Positions 24,582 to 32,756 of a stretch of DNA of 64,000 nucleotides are shown here, one piece after another. The translations under genes were made by a program, and so were the position numbers. Numbering within the stretch: position 1 is the first letter of the stretch; every line of letters begins with the position of its first letter. The notes beneath the pieces were generated by a model, which saw only the letters and a list, made by a program, of their open reading frames with translations, did not search any database and had not been told where the DNA came from. Source of the DNA: JALHFZ01 sp963674625 (GTDB lineage: Bacteria; Synergistota; Synergistia; Synergistales; Aminobacteriaceae); contig CAXXXO010000004.1 in the NCBI GenBank assembly GCA_963674625.2, positions 1,240,001 to 1,304,000 of the forward strand, in the 5' to 3' direction.

Positions 24582-24618
24582 AAAAATCCGCGGAGAAATT
24601 GCCGCGGATTTTTCTTTT
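24582..24618 (+). terminator. Strong terminator after Usp copy 2
   Basis: AAAAATCCGCGG (24582-24593) pairs perfectly over 12 bp with CCGCGGATTTTT (24602-24613), 8-nt loop, then CTTTTTC. Confidence 0.9.
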
Positions 24619-24723
24619 TCGAAGGGACAGAAAGGAAAAAAGACGGTACAATAAGAGAATGGATAGTCAGGAAGAAAAATTCTATGAACAGATTCACATC
24701 CGAAAACGGGAGTTGATGTCAAG

Positions 24724-25020
24724 ATGGTGACGGAAAACGCCGTGACGGTTTCGGGGACGCTCCATCGCATCCACGCCGGGTCAAGCGCCGGCAAACCGAA
24801 CAAGAAGTATCTTCCTTTTTCGGTTCGCCAGGACACTCCGGGAATGGATGGAAGCGTCCGGAAGGATTTTCTTCTCGCCCGAATCTATGATCCGGAAATT
24901 CAGGAGAACCTGAAGGGCCTGCAGGAAGGGGTAACCGTACGGGTCCACGGGGATGTGCGCTCATCCCTGGGAAGCGGCGAGATGTATATCAATGTGAGGG
25001 CTCTGGAAGCACTGGCCTGA
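24724..25020 (+). CDS. Small OB-fold protein (SSB-like), copy 1
   Basis: A 98-residue cytoplasmic protein of unknown function. The strand pattern VTVSGTLHRI, YLPFSVRQ, DFLLARIYDP, GVTVRVHGDVRSSLGSGEMYINVRALEAL is that of an oligonucleotide/oligosaccharide-binding barrel and recalls the core of single-stranded DNA-binding proteins, but without the SSB tail. ATG 24724 lies 11 bp after a GGGAG. A shorter-than-SSB paralogue follows 180 bp downstream with the same length and layout. Function is not inferred beyond likely nucleic-acid or ligand binding. The OB assignment comes from reading the strand pattern, not from a search. Confidence 0.7.
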   Translation: MVTENAVTVSGTLHRIHAGSSAGKPNKKYLPFSVRQDTPGMDGSVRKDFLLARIYDPEIQENLKGLQEGVTVRVHGDVRSSLGSGEMYINVRALEALA

Positions 25021-25123
25021 TTTTCAGTTTCGGCCTGAGCAGCTGCTTTTCAAAACTCGCACGATGATGCGTGCAATTGTTTTGTTGAATAAAAATCTGC
25101 TGATTTCTCCCTTTCCCGAAGAT

Positions 25124-25152
25124 TTGCGAAGGGGTGAGAAAAGTGGTATCGT
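25124..25152 (+). promoter_or_regulatory. Promoter of the second OB-fold gene
   Basis: TTGCGA (25124-25129), a 17-bp spacer and TATCGT (25147-25152) preceded by TGG, an extended -10 similar to those of the two Usp genes. Confidence 0.5.
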
Positions 25153-25200
25153 TCCTCTATCCCGGTGAGCCGGGGACCAATCAGCAAGGAGCTGGACTTA

Positions 25201-25500
25201 TTGAAATTCGAAAATACCGTACGGGTTACCGGTTCAATCCACCTGCCGAAGGGCGACAGGGCGGCAAAAAGCAAAGGGGGAGTCTATCTACACTTTTCCC
25301 TCCGCCATTCTTCTCTGGGGTTCGACGGCATCGAGAGGCCCAGCTTCCTTCCCGTCCGGGTCTTTGACCCCGTCCTTCAGGAATGGCTTCGGGACAGGGG
25401 AGAGGATTCTCCCGTGCGCGTGGCGGGGAAGCTGCGCTCATCCACCGGAAGCGGAGAGATGTTCATCCTCGCTGAATCACTGGAGGATTTGACGGAATAG
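25201..25500 (+). CDS. Small OB-fold protein (SSB-like), copy 2
   Basis: A 99-residue paralogue of the 24.7-kb protein. TTG 25201 is chosen because AAGGAG lies 9 bp upstream and the product then matches copy 1 in length; the open frame begins 36 bp earlier at a GTG without a ribosome site. Shared pattern: VRVTGSIHLPKG, VYLHFSLRH, FLPVRVFDPVLQEWL, SPVRVAGKLRSSTGSGEMFILAESLEDL. The KLRSSTGSGEMFI / DVRSSLGSGEMYI element is the most conserved part and probably forms the L45-like loop and last strand. Its own promoter and a strong terminator make it an independent unit. Function unknown. Confidence 0.7.
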   Translation: MKFENTVRVTGSIHLPKGDRAAKSKGGVYLHFSLRHSSLGFDGIERPSFLPVRVFDPVLQEWLRDRGEDSPVRVAGKLRSSTGSGEMFILAESLEDLTE

Positions 25501-25525
25501 CCCCCCCTGCAGCCGATGATTTCTG

Positions 25526-25553
25526 CGCCCTCTTTTCCGGAGGGCGTTTTTTT
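25526..25553 (+). terminator. Terminator after OB-fold copy 2
   Basis: CGCCCTC (25526-25532) pairs with GAGGGCG (25540-25546), 7-nt loop, followed by seven T. Confidence 0.9.
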
Positions 25554-25630
25554 CGTTCTCTCTTCCTCCTGACGGAAACTGGCGGAAGAGTCCGCCGATA
25601 ATTCCATACGTGAAAAAGGAGCTGGAAAAA

Positions 25631-26644
25631 ATGAATCTCGCCCGCTTTCCCCGGCGCCGCTACACTGAAGGGCCGACGCCCCTTGAATTTCTTCCCCGCC
25701 TGTCCGCTCTATTGGACGGGCCGGAGATCTGGATCAAAAGGGACGATATGCTGGGGTTTTTCCCCGGAGGAAATAAAACCCGAAAACTGGAGTTCCTCCT
25801 GGCCGATGCCCTCGCCCGGGGGGCCGGTTCCCTCGTCACCTGCGGAGCGGTGCAGTCCAACCACTGCCGCCTGACCCTCGCCGCAGCGAAAAAAGAGGGG
25901 CTCGAATGTCATCTCGTCATCGAAGAGCGGGTCCCCGGAAGCTATTCCCCCCGGGCGTCGGGAAACAATTTTCTTTTCAATCTCATGGGAGTGGATTCCC
26001 TCCGGGTGGTTCCGGGAAAGTCCGATATGGCCGCTGAGATGGAGAAGAGAGCGGCGGAACTGCGACGGGCGGGAAAAAAGCCCTACGTCATACCGGGAGG
26101 CGGCTCAAACTCCCTGGGGGCCCTCGGATACGTCTCCTGTGCCGAGGAAATTCTCGCCCAGTCTTTTGAAAAGGGAGCTCCCTTCGATCGGATCTTCACC
26201 ACGAGCGGCAGCGCGGGGACCCATGCGGGCCTCGCCGTGGGGCTGTGGGGAAACCGGTCAGGCATCCCCCTGACGGGGATCAACATCAGCCGCCCGAACT
26301 CCCTGCAGGTGCCGATCGTAACGAAACTCGCCGGAGAGACGGCGGTTCTGCTCGGCATCGAAAAGGAGCTGCCGGAAGATCTCATATCCTGCGCGGACGG
26401 GTACGTGGGAGAGGGATACTCTCTTCCTACGAAGGATATGATCGATGCGGTCACCCTCCTCGCCCGGACCGAGTCCATACTCCTCGACCCCGTCTACACG
26501 GGAAAGGCCTTTGCGGGAATGCTCGATCTTCTGCGGCGGGGGCTGTGCCGGAAAGGTGAAAGGGTCCTCTTCGTCCATACGGGAGGCATTCCGGCCCTCT
26601 TTCATTATCAGAAGTATTTTGAAGAGGAATCCCGGAGGTCATGA
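25631..26644 (+). CDS. D-cysteine desulfhydrase / ACC deaminase-family PLP enzyme
   Basis: A 337-residue fold-type II PLP enzyme. The N-terminal IWIKRDDMLGFFPGGNKTRKLEFL holds the PLP lysine (K in GGNKTRK, about residue 45), followed by CGAVQSNHCRLTLAAA with the Asn/His ring contacts, and by the phosphate loop TTSGSAGTHAGLAVG (about 198-212). The HTGGIPALFHY end is typical of D-cysteine desulfhydrase. The enzyme converts D-cysteine to pyruvate, sulfide and ammonia; some relatives act on ACC or D-serine. The start at ATG 25631 uses AAGGAG 9 bp upstream; the frame opens earlier at GTG 25610. The stop overlaps the exporter gene by 4 bp, suggesting linked sulfur handling. Confidence 0.85.
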   Translation: MNLARFPRRRYTEGPTPLEFLPRLSALLDGPEIWIKRDDMLGFFPGGNKTRKLEFLLADALARGAGSLVTCGAVQSNHCRLTLAAAKKEGLECHLVIEERVPGSYSPRASGNNFLFNLMGVDSLRVVPGKSDMAAEMEKRAAELRRAGKKPYVIPGGGSNSLGALGYVSCAEEILAQSFEKGAPFDRIFTTSGSAGTHAGLAVGLWGNRSGIPLTGINISRPNSLQVPIVTKLAGETAVLLGIEKELPEDLISCADGYVGEGYSLPTKDMIDAVTLLARTESILLDPVYTGKAFAGMLDLLRRGLCRKGERVLFVHTGGIPALFHYQKYFEEESRRS

Positions 26645-27576
26645 GGGAGCTGCAGCAAAACTGGCCTTTTTTCGTCCCCCTTCCCATTGTGCTCTTCGCG
26701 GCCCTTTATCCTCCCCTCAGGGGCTCTGCCGTGGGGCTCGCCCTTTTGATCGGCGCGGCGGCGGGCAATTTCCTTCCCGTCGTCCGGCCCTCCTGGCTGG
26801 GCAAAGTACGAAAGCTGACCCTCAACACGGCGGTGGTCCTCTTCGGCTTCGGACTCAATATAGGACAGGTGATCGCCGTGGGGGGACAGGGGTTCTGGCA
26901 GACCGCCGTAAGCCTCGCCGTGGTGCTGACCGCGGGATTTTTTCTTCTGCGGTTTTTCCGCCTCGAGCCGGGAACGCTGAAGCTCATCACCTTCGGAACG
27001 TCCATCTGCGGCGGAAGCGCCATCGCCGCGATCTCCTCCGTCATGAAGTCGAAGGACGAGCAGATCGGGGTCTCCATGGGGGTGGTCTTTCTGCTGAACA
27101 CGGTGGCCCTCTTTCTCTTTCCCGTGCTGGCCCGTATTCTGGCCCTCTCCCCGGAGCAGTACGGCGTCTGGTGCGCCCTGAGCATCCACGACACGAGCTC
27201 CGTCGTCGGGGCGGCATCGGCCCTTGGGGACGTCTCCCTCTCCACGGCGACCATCATGAAGCTCACCCGGACGCTGTGGATTACCCCCCTCGTCTTCGGC
27301 ATCTCCCTGAGCCGCGGCGAAAAAGGAAAGTTCTCCGTTCCGCCCTTCATTTTTCTCTTCCTGCTCGCCTCCCTGGTGTCGTCCTTTTTGCCCCTGCCCC
27401 GACTGTTGGGTCTGCTCGCCTTCTCGGGAAAGGTCTTCATGGCGGCGGCCCTCTATATCGTGGGGTTCGGTCTGCACCGTTCCGTGGTGCGGAAGGCGGG
27501 AAAAGAGGGGATCCTCTTCGGCCTCCTCCTCTGGGCCGTCTCTATCGTCACCGGGTTTCTTCTCGCCACCCGGTAG
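26641..27576 (+). CDS. YeiH/UPF0324-family putative sulfate or sulfite exporter
   Basis: A 311-residue membrane protein with about nine to ten hydrophobic helices and the UPF0324 signatures LNTAVVLFGFGLNIGQV (about 61-77), KLITFGTSICGGSAIAAISSVM (about 117-138) and IHDTSSVVGAASALG (about 181-195). The family is usually called a putative sulfate exporter, but evidence is thin. Translational coupling to a D-cysteine desulfhydrase-like gene supports export of a sulfur product such as sulfide, sulfite or a sulfonate. Its last 29 bp overlap the convergent HAD gene. Note that family members are shorter or equal in length, so this copy looks complete. Confidence 0.85.
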   Translation: MRELQQNWPFFVPLPIVLFAALYPPLRGSAVGLALLIGAAAGNFLPVVRPSWLGKVRKLTLNTAVVLFGFGLNIGQVIAVGGQGFWQTAVSLAVVLTAGFFLLRFFRLEPGTLKLITFGTSICGGSAIAAISSVMKSKDEQIGVSMGVVFLLNTVALFLFPVLARILALSPEQYGVWCALSIHDTSSVVGAASALGDVSLSTATIMKLTRTLWITPLVFGISLSRGEKGKFSVPPFIFLFLLASLVSSFLPLPRLLGLLAFSGKVFMAAALYIVGFGLHRSVVRKAGKEGILFGLLLWAVSIVTGFLLATR

Positions 27577-28390
27577 ACTGAGCGGCACCGTCCTCCGACC
27601 CCGGAAGCTTCCAGAGGGTTACGGACCTTTCGGGGTCGAAGAGATCCTCGAGGGAATCTATCCGGCCGTCGGGCCGGCGAAAGTCCCCGCTGCCCGGAAA
27701 GGGTTCGTCCCCCATGAGCAGGGCGGTGATCCCCCTGCGGTGGGCTCCGAGGATGTCCGATTCCGGCGTGTCGCCGATCATGAGGATCCGCTCCGGCGGG
27801 AGGTCCACCGATTCGACGGCCTCGTCGAACATGGGGGCGAAGGGCTTGCCCACCACTTCGGGATCCTTGCCCGATGCGGTCCGAAGGGCCTCAACGAGAG
27901 CGCCCACTCCGGCCAATGGACCCTCGGGGGAGGGAAAGGTCCGGTCCACGTTCGAGGCGATGAACCGGGCTCCCTTCCGTATCGCGAGGGCCGCCCGGCG
28001 TACCGATGCGAGAGTGGCCGTCTCGTCCCATCCAACCACCACGGCGTCGCAGTCCTTTTCGCCGACGCAGGATATCCCCGCTTCCGCCACCTCTTCCGCG
28101 AGGCCGGATTCGCCCAGTATCCACGCCCGTTCTATACCCTGCTCCGCAAGGTAGAGCCCCGCAGCCGACCCTGCGGTGATGACCTCTCCGACCTCTGCGT
28201 CGATTCCGTGGGCCTGAAGGCGGCAGGCGATGCGGGAGCGGGTCGTGGGGTTGTTCGTGAGAAACCGGACCTTCCTGCCCATGGACCTGAGCCTTGAAAG
28301 GCTTCGGGCGGCGCCGGGTGTGGTGGTGCCGCCGATATAGATCACTCCGTCGAGATCGAAGAAAAAGGCGTCAAACTGTTCGGCGATCAT
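27548..28390 (-). CDS. HAD-IIA family phosphatase (NagD-like)
   Basis: A 280-residue HAD-superfamily hydrolase of subclass IIA (NagD/phosphoglycolate phosphatase). Motif I is FFFDLDGVIYIGG (about 10-22) with the nucleophile and acid Asp pair, motif II is FLTNNPTTRSR, and the motif III/IV region is VGKPFAPMFDEAVE plus MIGDTPESDILGAHRRGI, with the metal-binding Asp residues. The large C2 cap of about 110 residues lies between motifs II and III. Substrates of the class include nucleoside monophosphates, phosphoglycolate and pyridoxal phosphate; none is indicated here. GGAGG precedes the ATG. The 3' end overlaps the exporter gene by 29 bp in convergent orientation. Confidence 0.9.
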   Translation of the reverse strand: MIAEQFDAFFFDLDGVIYIGGTTTPGAARSLSRLRSMGRKVRFLTNNPTTRSRIACRLQAHGIDAEVGEVITAGSAAGLYLAEQGIERAWILGESGLAEEVAEAGISCVGEKDCDAVVVGWDETATLASVRRAALAIRKGARFIASNVDRTFPSPEGPLAGVGALVEALRTASGKDPEVVGKPFAPMFDEAVESVDLPPERILMIGDTPESDILGAHRRGITALLMGDEPFPGSGDFRRPDGRIDSLEDLFDPERSVTLWKLPGSEDGAAQSTGWREETR

Positions 28391-28462
28391 GAAAATCCTC
28401 CTCTGTTCCGCGAAAATCCCCTGCGCTTACCGCCCTTGCCGCCGAAGGCCGGGGCAGGCACC

Positions 28463-28492
28463 AAAAAAGGCCCGGAAGACCTCCGGGCCTTT
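28463..28492 (-). terminator. Terminator after tpx
   Basis: A perfect 11-bp stem (28466-28476 with 28482-28492, 5-nt loop) with a T run on the minus strand, 17 bp after the tpx stop codon. Confidence 0.9.
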
Positions 28493-28509
28493 CGAAGAGC
28501 GAAGAGGGA

Positions 28510-29022
28510 CTACATCAGTTTCTTCAGGGCGTTGAGCGCGGCATCGTAGTCCGGCTCTGTAGTCTGCTCCTTGACGATCTGGACGTACCGGATCACGTTC
28601 TTCTTGTCCACCACGAATATGGACCGGGCAAGAAGGCGAAGCTCCTTGATGAGCACTCCCCAGTTCGTTCCGAAGGAGGCGTCCCGGTGATCCGAGAGGG
28701 CCACGGCCCTGTCGATCCCTCCTGTGGCACAGAAGCGCTTGATGGCGAAGGGGAGGTCCATGGAGATATTCAGCACGGCCACATCCTGGGGCTGGTTGGC
28801 CGCGTCCTCGTTGAACCAGTGGATCTGCAGGTCGCAGACAGGCGTATCGAGGGAAGGCGTGACGGAGATGACCTTGAACTTTCCGTCAAAATCCTTCAGG
28901 GTGACCGGTTTCAGATTCTGGTCGACTACGGTAAAATCAGGAGCTTTGTCTCCCGCCTTGAGTTCGGGGCCCACCAGTGTCAGGGGGTTCCCCTTCATGG
29001 TGATGATTCCCGTTCTTTCCAT
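28510..29022 (-). CDS. tpx: Thiol peroxidase Tpx (atypical 2-Cys peroxiredoxin)
   Basis: A 170-residue Tpx. The family opening GNPLTLVGPELKAGDKAPDF leads to the peroxidatic Cys in TPSLDTPVCDLQ (about residue 60) with the conserved Thr three residues before it. The resolving Cys is in IKRFCATGGI (about 94), the alpha3 position typical of Tpx. It reduces hydroperoxides with thioredoxin as donor, a needed oxygen defence in an anaerobe. The frame opens at a GTG 9 bp further out, but GGAGG touches that codon, so ATG 29022 (spacing 8) is preferred. Monocistronic. Confidence 0.95.
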   Translation of the reverse strand: MERTGIITMKGNPLTLVGPELKAGDKAPDFTVVDQNLKPVTLKDFDGKFKVISVTPSLDTPVCDLQIHWFNEDAANQPQDVAVLNISMDLPFAIKRFCATGGIDRAVALSDHRDASFGTNWGVLIKELRLLARSIFVVDKKNVIRYVQIVKEQTTEPDYDAALNALKKLM

Positions 29023-29099
29023 GATATTCACCTCCGGCTGATACTCTTTTTGAGAATTTATTGCCTTCTATTATTCTATCACGGAAGAGGAAAAAGGAG

Positions 29100-30218
29100 C
29101 TACTCTTCTCTTTTCCACCCTCCCGACCGGAGAAGGCCGATGAAAATCACCGGGAGGACGAGCAGGGGGAGGGAGAGGGCTCCGAGATAGCCGTACCCCT
29201 TCGCCACAAGGGGGATGAGTCCGAAGAGGGCGATTCCCCAGGTGATGAGCACATAGACGAGTGATGCGGCGATATTCACCTTCCGGTCGGTCCCGGCATT
29301 TGTGTTGTGGGTCCGGGCCCACCAGACGACGATTCGTCGGGCCCCTCCGAAGATCAGGTTGACCCCCGTAGAGATGACGGCCAGAAAGATGAGGAACGAG
29401 ACCACGGCCGTTCCGAGGGAGCCCCCCCCTCCGTGCTGGGCGATGTAGAGTGCGGGCACTTTTTCCTGTAGGATGGCGGGGTAGTGAAGCAGCACTCCGG
29501 CGGTGGCAAGCCAGAGGACTCCGGCGTTCACCAGGAATCCCCACCCGGCGGTACGGGCAGCGTCCTCCCGGGTTTCAAGAACGTCGGCCACGGCGATGTA
29601 GGCGCCGATGACGCAGGTCTGAAAGCCGGCGTATTTGAGGGAAGCCCAAAGGGCCGGCCAGAATCCCTTTGGTGACGGTGCGGTGCGGAGCACCTCGAGA
29701 AGCAGGGGGAAATTCACCGCGAGGTTGGCGATATAGATGATCATCATTCCGGCGATGATGATGAGGGCCATGACAGTGGCGGCCTTGCGGACCATGTCCG
29801 CGCCGAAGATTGTGAGGAGAAAGATGCACACGGCCACGATGATGGTGTTCACCATGTAGGGGGTGCCGAGGATCTGGGTCATGACCGTGCCTCCCGTGGC
29901 GAAGGCAACGGCGGAAGCAACCAGGAGGATGAGGATGAAGATGATCTCGTAGACGTTGGAGAAGAAAGCCTCCCAGGGTTTGAAGTATCGGTTTCCCCAG
30001 TCCCGGTAGTCGAAGGTTCTGTAGACGGCCGCATAGAGCCACGCGTAATAGAGGGCCGCCGTGACGATGGCGATGGCCAGGACGGGGGTGAAGAGGGCAT
30101 ACCATCCGTAGGATACGAAAAAGTCCACTATCTGCCTGCCGCTGGCAAAACCGCCGCCGAAATGGGTGGTGAACCAGACGAAGGCCACCGCGAAAATCCC
30201 GAGCTCGCTCCGTTTCAT
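29100..30218 (-). CDS. YkvI-type membrane transporter (APC/LeuT-like)
   Basis: A 372-residue polytopic protein with about ten to eleven helices. It matches the YkvI/COG3949 group: the first helix has THFGGGFASGRQIVDFFVSYGW, a broken-helix motif typical of LeuT-fold transporters; later segments are AFATGGTVMTQILG, FGADMVRKAATVMALIIIAGMM, YAGFQTCVIGAYIAVADVL and AVISTGVNLIFGGARR. Substrate unknown; the fold points to sodium-coupled uptake of an amino acid or small organic solute. It follows the Etf-dehydrogenase operon by 79 bp on the same strand, so lactate or another 2-hydroxyacid is a reasonable guess, stated as inference. Confidence 0.8.
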   Translation of the reverse strand: MKRSELGIFAVAFVWFTTHFGGGFASGRQIVDFFVSYGWYALFTPVLAIAIVTAALYYAWLYAAVYRTFDYRDWGNRYFKPWEAFFSNVYEIIFILILLVASAVAFATGGTVMTQILGTPYMVNTIIVAVCIFLLTIFGADMVRKAATVMALIIIAGMMIIYIANLAVNFPLLLEVLRTAPSPKGFWPALWASLKYAGFQTCVIGAYIAVADVLETREDAARTAGWGFLVNAGVLWLATAGVLLHYPAILQEKVPALYIAQHGGGGSLGTAVVSFLIFLAVISTGVNLIFGGARRIVVWWARTHNTNAGTDRKVNIAASLVYVLITWGIALFGLIPLVAKGYGYLGALSLPLLVLPVIFIGLLRSGGWKREE

Positions 30219-30297
30219 GCTATCCGCTTCCTCTCTCGCACACTATTCTGCTGCAGCAGCCGGCCGCCCTTCGGCGGCGCGGTGATGAAGTCCGCTG

Positions 30298-31755
30298 TCA
30301 GTTTCCGAGCAGTTTGCCCGGATTGAGAATGCCCCGTGGATCAAAGGCTTTCTTGATCCCCCTCATGATTTCGACCTCCTCCGCCGACTTCGAATGAAGA
30401 AATATGGGCATCTTCACGTAGCCGATGCCGTGTTCGCCGCTCCCCACACCGCCGAGACGGAGGGCCACAGCGGTGAGGTCATCGAAGAACTGCTCGGCGT
30501 ATTCCGCCCATTTCAGAGGGTCCATTGCCGCCGGCTTGAAGATGATGGGGTGAAGATTGCCGTCGGCAATATGCCCGAGGATCCCCGCGGAGATGCCCCG
30601 CTCTTCCGCGGCCTCCCGGATCTTACGTACCATCTCGGGGACGGCGGAAAGGGGAACCACCATGTCCCCGCTGAGGGAACAGTAGGGATCGTAAGCCCGC
30701 ATGGCCTCGGCGAGATTCTGGCGGATATTCCATACCATGGCCGATTCGGTGCGACTCTCGGCGACGAAGACCTCCAGGGCCCCGTTATCGAGGCAGAGAG
30801 TGCCGACCTTCTCGTATCCCGCTTCCAGCAGTTCTTCGGACGTCCCCTCGATCTGGATGAGCAGAAAAGCCTCAGCCCTGTCCTGATAGGGAAGGGAGGT
30901 GTTGAGATGCTTCGTGGTGATGTCCACTGACATTTTGTCAAGCAGTTCGCAGGAGATGACGCTTATCCCCGTCCGGATGACCTTCGCCACGCTGTCCACG
31001 GCGGACTCGAGGTTGGGAAAGGCGACGAGAAGATTGACGGTGCGCCCCGGGCGGGGTTCCAGGTTGACTATGACTTTCGTGATGACCCCGAGGGTGCCCT
31101 CAGAGCCGATGAGAAGCTGCATGAGGCTGTACCCCCATGTGTCCTTGCGGATTCTGCCGCCGAGGTTCAGAACCGTGCCGGAGGGAAGGACCACCTCGAG
31201 GCCGAGGACATGCCGCCGGGTATTTCCGTAGCGGATCACCTTTCCTCCCCCGGCATTTGTGGCCACATTGCCCCCGATGAAGCTGGTCTCGGTACTCATG
31301 GGGTACCCGGCATAGAGGAATCCCTCTTCGGCCACTGCCTTGCAGAGTTCGTTTGTCACGACACCCGGCTCAACCACTGCCACACGGTTCACCGGGTCGA
31401 TCTCGAGGATGCGGTTCATTTTTTCGAGAGAGAGGACAATTCCCCCCGCAAGCGGGACCGCCGCGCCGGCAAGGCCGCTTCCGGCCCCCCGGGGGGTGAC
31501 GGCCACGCCGTATTTTGATGCCACGGCCATGAGGGCAGAGACCTGCTTCGTGGTCTCGGGCTTCACCACCACTTCCGGCATGGAGGTGAACATGAGCCCG
31601 GCCTCGTCGGAGGCATAACTTTCGAGAGCATCCTCATCCCCGGCAACGACGTTTTTGGCCCCTGCGGCCGACCGGATTTCCCCGAGGACTTCGGGGGTTA
31701 CCCTGCCGAACCGTTCCCGCAGCGCTTCTGTGCCGCCGAAAAAGGACTCGCTCAT
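30298..31755 (-). CDS. FAD-linked 2-hydroxyacid (D-lactate/glycolate) dehydrogenase, GlcD/LctD family
   Basis: A 485-residue flavoprotein of the FAD_binding_4 plus FAD_oxidase_C type. The FAD domain has PRGAGSGLAGAAVPL (about 91-105) and ETSFIGGNVATNAGGG (about 158-173), then GSEGTLGVITKVIVNLEP. The substrate domain ends with LGHIADGNLHP, with the catalytic His residues, and GVGSGEHGIGYVK. It has no iron-sulfur motif, so electrons pass to the Etf encoded just upstream. Order etfB-etfA-dehydrogenase with ATGA overlap equals the Lct lactate dehydrogenase of acetogens, in which lactate oxidation by NAD is driven by ferredoxin through electron confurcation. Glycolate or another 2-hydroxyacid remains possible. 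Confidence 0.9.
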   Translation of the reverse strand: MSESFFGGTEALRERFGRVTPEVLGEIRSAAGAKNVVAGDEDALESYASDEAGLMFTSMPEVVVKPETTKQVSALMAVASKYGVAVTPRGAGSGLAGAAVPLAGGIVLSLEKMNRILEIDPVNRVAVVEPGVVTNELCKAVAEEGFLYAGYPMSTETSFIGGNVATNAGGGKVIRYGNTRRHVLGLEVVLPSGTVLNLGGRIRKDTWGYSLMQLLIGSEGTLGVITKVIVNLEPRPGRTVNLLVAFPNLESAVDSVAKVIRTGISVISCELLDKMSVDITTKHLNTSLPYQDRAEAFLLIQIEGTSEELLEAGYEKVGTLCLDNGALEVFVAESRTESAMVWNIRQNLAEAMRAYDPYCSLSGDMVVPLSAVPEMVRKIREAAEERGISAGILGHIADGNLHPIIFKPAAMDPLKWAEYAEQFFDDLTAVALRLGGVGSGEHGIGYVKMPIFLHSKSAEEVEIMRGIKKAFDPRGILNPGKLLGN

Positions 31756-32753
31756 GCTTTCAGCCTCCCTATGAGTGCGGGCAGGACCTCAAGGACATCG
31801 CCCACGACTGCGAGGTCTGCCACGCGGAATATGGGAGCCTCGGGATCAGAGTTGATGGCGATGATTCTGTCCGAGGCGGACATGCCCGCAAGATGCTGAA
31901 TCGCCCCGGAGATGCCGCAGGCGATATAGAGCCTCGGCGTGACGGACTTTCCCGAAAGACCGACCTGGGCCGAGTAGGGGGCCCAGTTGAGGTCAACGGC
32001 AGTCCGGGAGGCTCCCACGGAGCCTCCGAGAAGGGAGGCAAGCTCCTCGAGAAGGGCGAAATTTTTTTCGCTTTTCATCCCCTTGCCCCCCGCGATGATG
32101 ATCTCCGCGTCCTGGAGGGGTGCGCCGACCCCCTTTTCCGGAAGAAATTCCAGGACATTCATCACCGACGAGAGAAGTGACGGATCCACTTGTTCATGGA
32201 AAATTTTTCCCCTCCGGTCCGGGTCGGGCGGAAGAGGCTTCCGGGAGCGGGGCCGTACCGTGCACATCTGGGGCCTGCTCTCGGGGGTCTTGATATCGGC
32301 AAGGACATTGCCGCCGATGGCGGGGCGAGTCTGGAGGAGCACCCTTTCCGCATCGACGATTGACAGTTCGGTGCAGTCCGCCGTGAGCCCCGTGTCAAGG
32401 TCCACGTAAAGGAGGGGCATCACCGTTCTCCCCGCTGATGTGGCCGAGGCGAGGATGATCTCCGGTTGGTGGCGCCGTGCCAGTTCGGCAAGGACTGCCG
32501 TATGGGTGTCGGAGCGGAAATCGGCTAGTTCAGGGAAATCCGCTGTGTAGACCTGGTCTGCCCCGGCGGAAATCAGCTCCCCAGCCTGCTCCGCAACCTC
32601 CGACCCGAGGAGGATCGCCGAAAGGGGAACCCCAAGGGAGTCGGCGAGATTTCTTCCCCAGGCGAGAAGCTCGAAGGAGACTGAAGAAAGGCGGTTCTGC
32701 CGCACCTCGCAAATAGTCCATACCCCCCGGTATTGCTTTGCATCGTCCTTCAT
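31752..32753 (-). CDS. etfA: Electron transfer flavoprotein alpha subunit (EtfA/LctC-like)
   Basis: A 333-residue EtfA. The N-terminal domain has SAGRTVMPLLYVDLDTGLTADCTEL (about 105-129), and the C-terminal FAD domain has AEIIIAGGKGMKSEKNF, AVDLNWAPYSAQVGLSGKSVTPRLYIACGISGAIQHLAGM and IIAINSDPEAPIFRVADLAVVGD. The TADCTEL and SGKSVTP segments occur in most EtfA; bifurcating status cannot be read with certainty. Unlike acetogen LctC and some CarE proteins it has no N-terminal ferredoxin-type domain. It forms the FAD-binding heterodimer with EtfB, encoded 3 bp upstream, and serves the downstream dehydrogenase. Confidence 0.93.
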   Translation of the reverse strand: MKDDAKQYRGVWTICEVRQNRLSSVSFELLAWGRNLADSLGVPLSAILLGSEVAEQAGELISAGADQVYTADFPELADFRSDTHTAVLAELARRHQPEIILASATSAGRTVMPLLYVDLDTGLTADCTELSIVDAERVLLQTRPAIGGNVLADIKTPESRPQMCTVRPRSRKPLPPDPDRRGKIFHEQVDPSLLSSVMNVLEFLPEKGVGAPLQDAEIIIAGGKGMKSEKNFALLEELASLLGGSVGASRTAVDLNWAPYSAQVGLSGKSVTPRLYIACGISGAIQHLAGMSASDRIIAINSDPEAPIFRVADLAVVGDVLEVLPALIGRLKA

Positions 32754-32756
32754 CGT

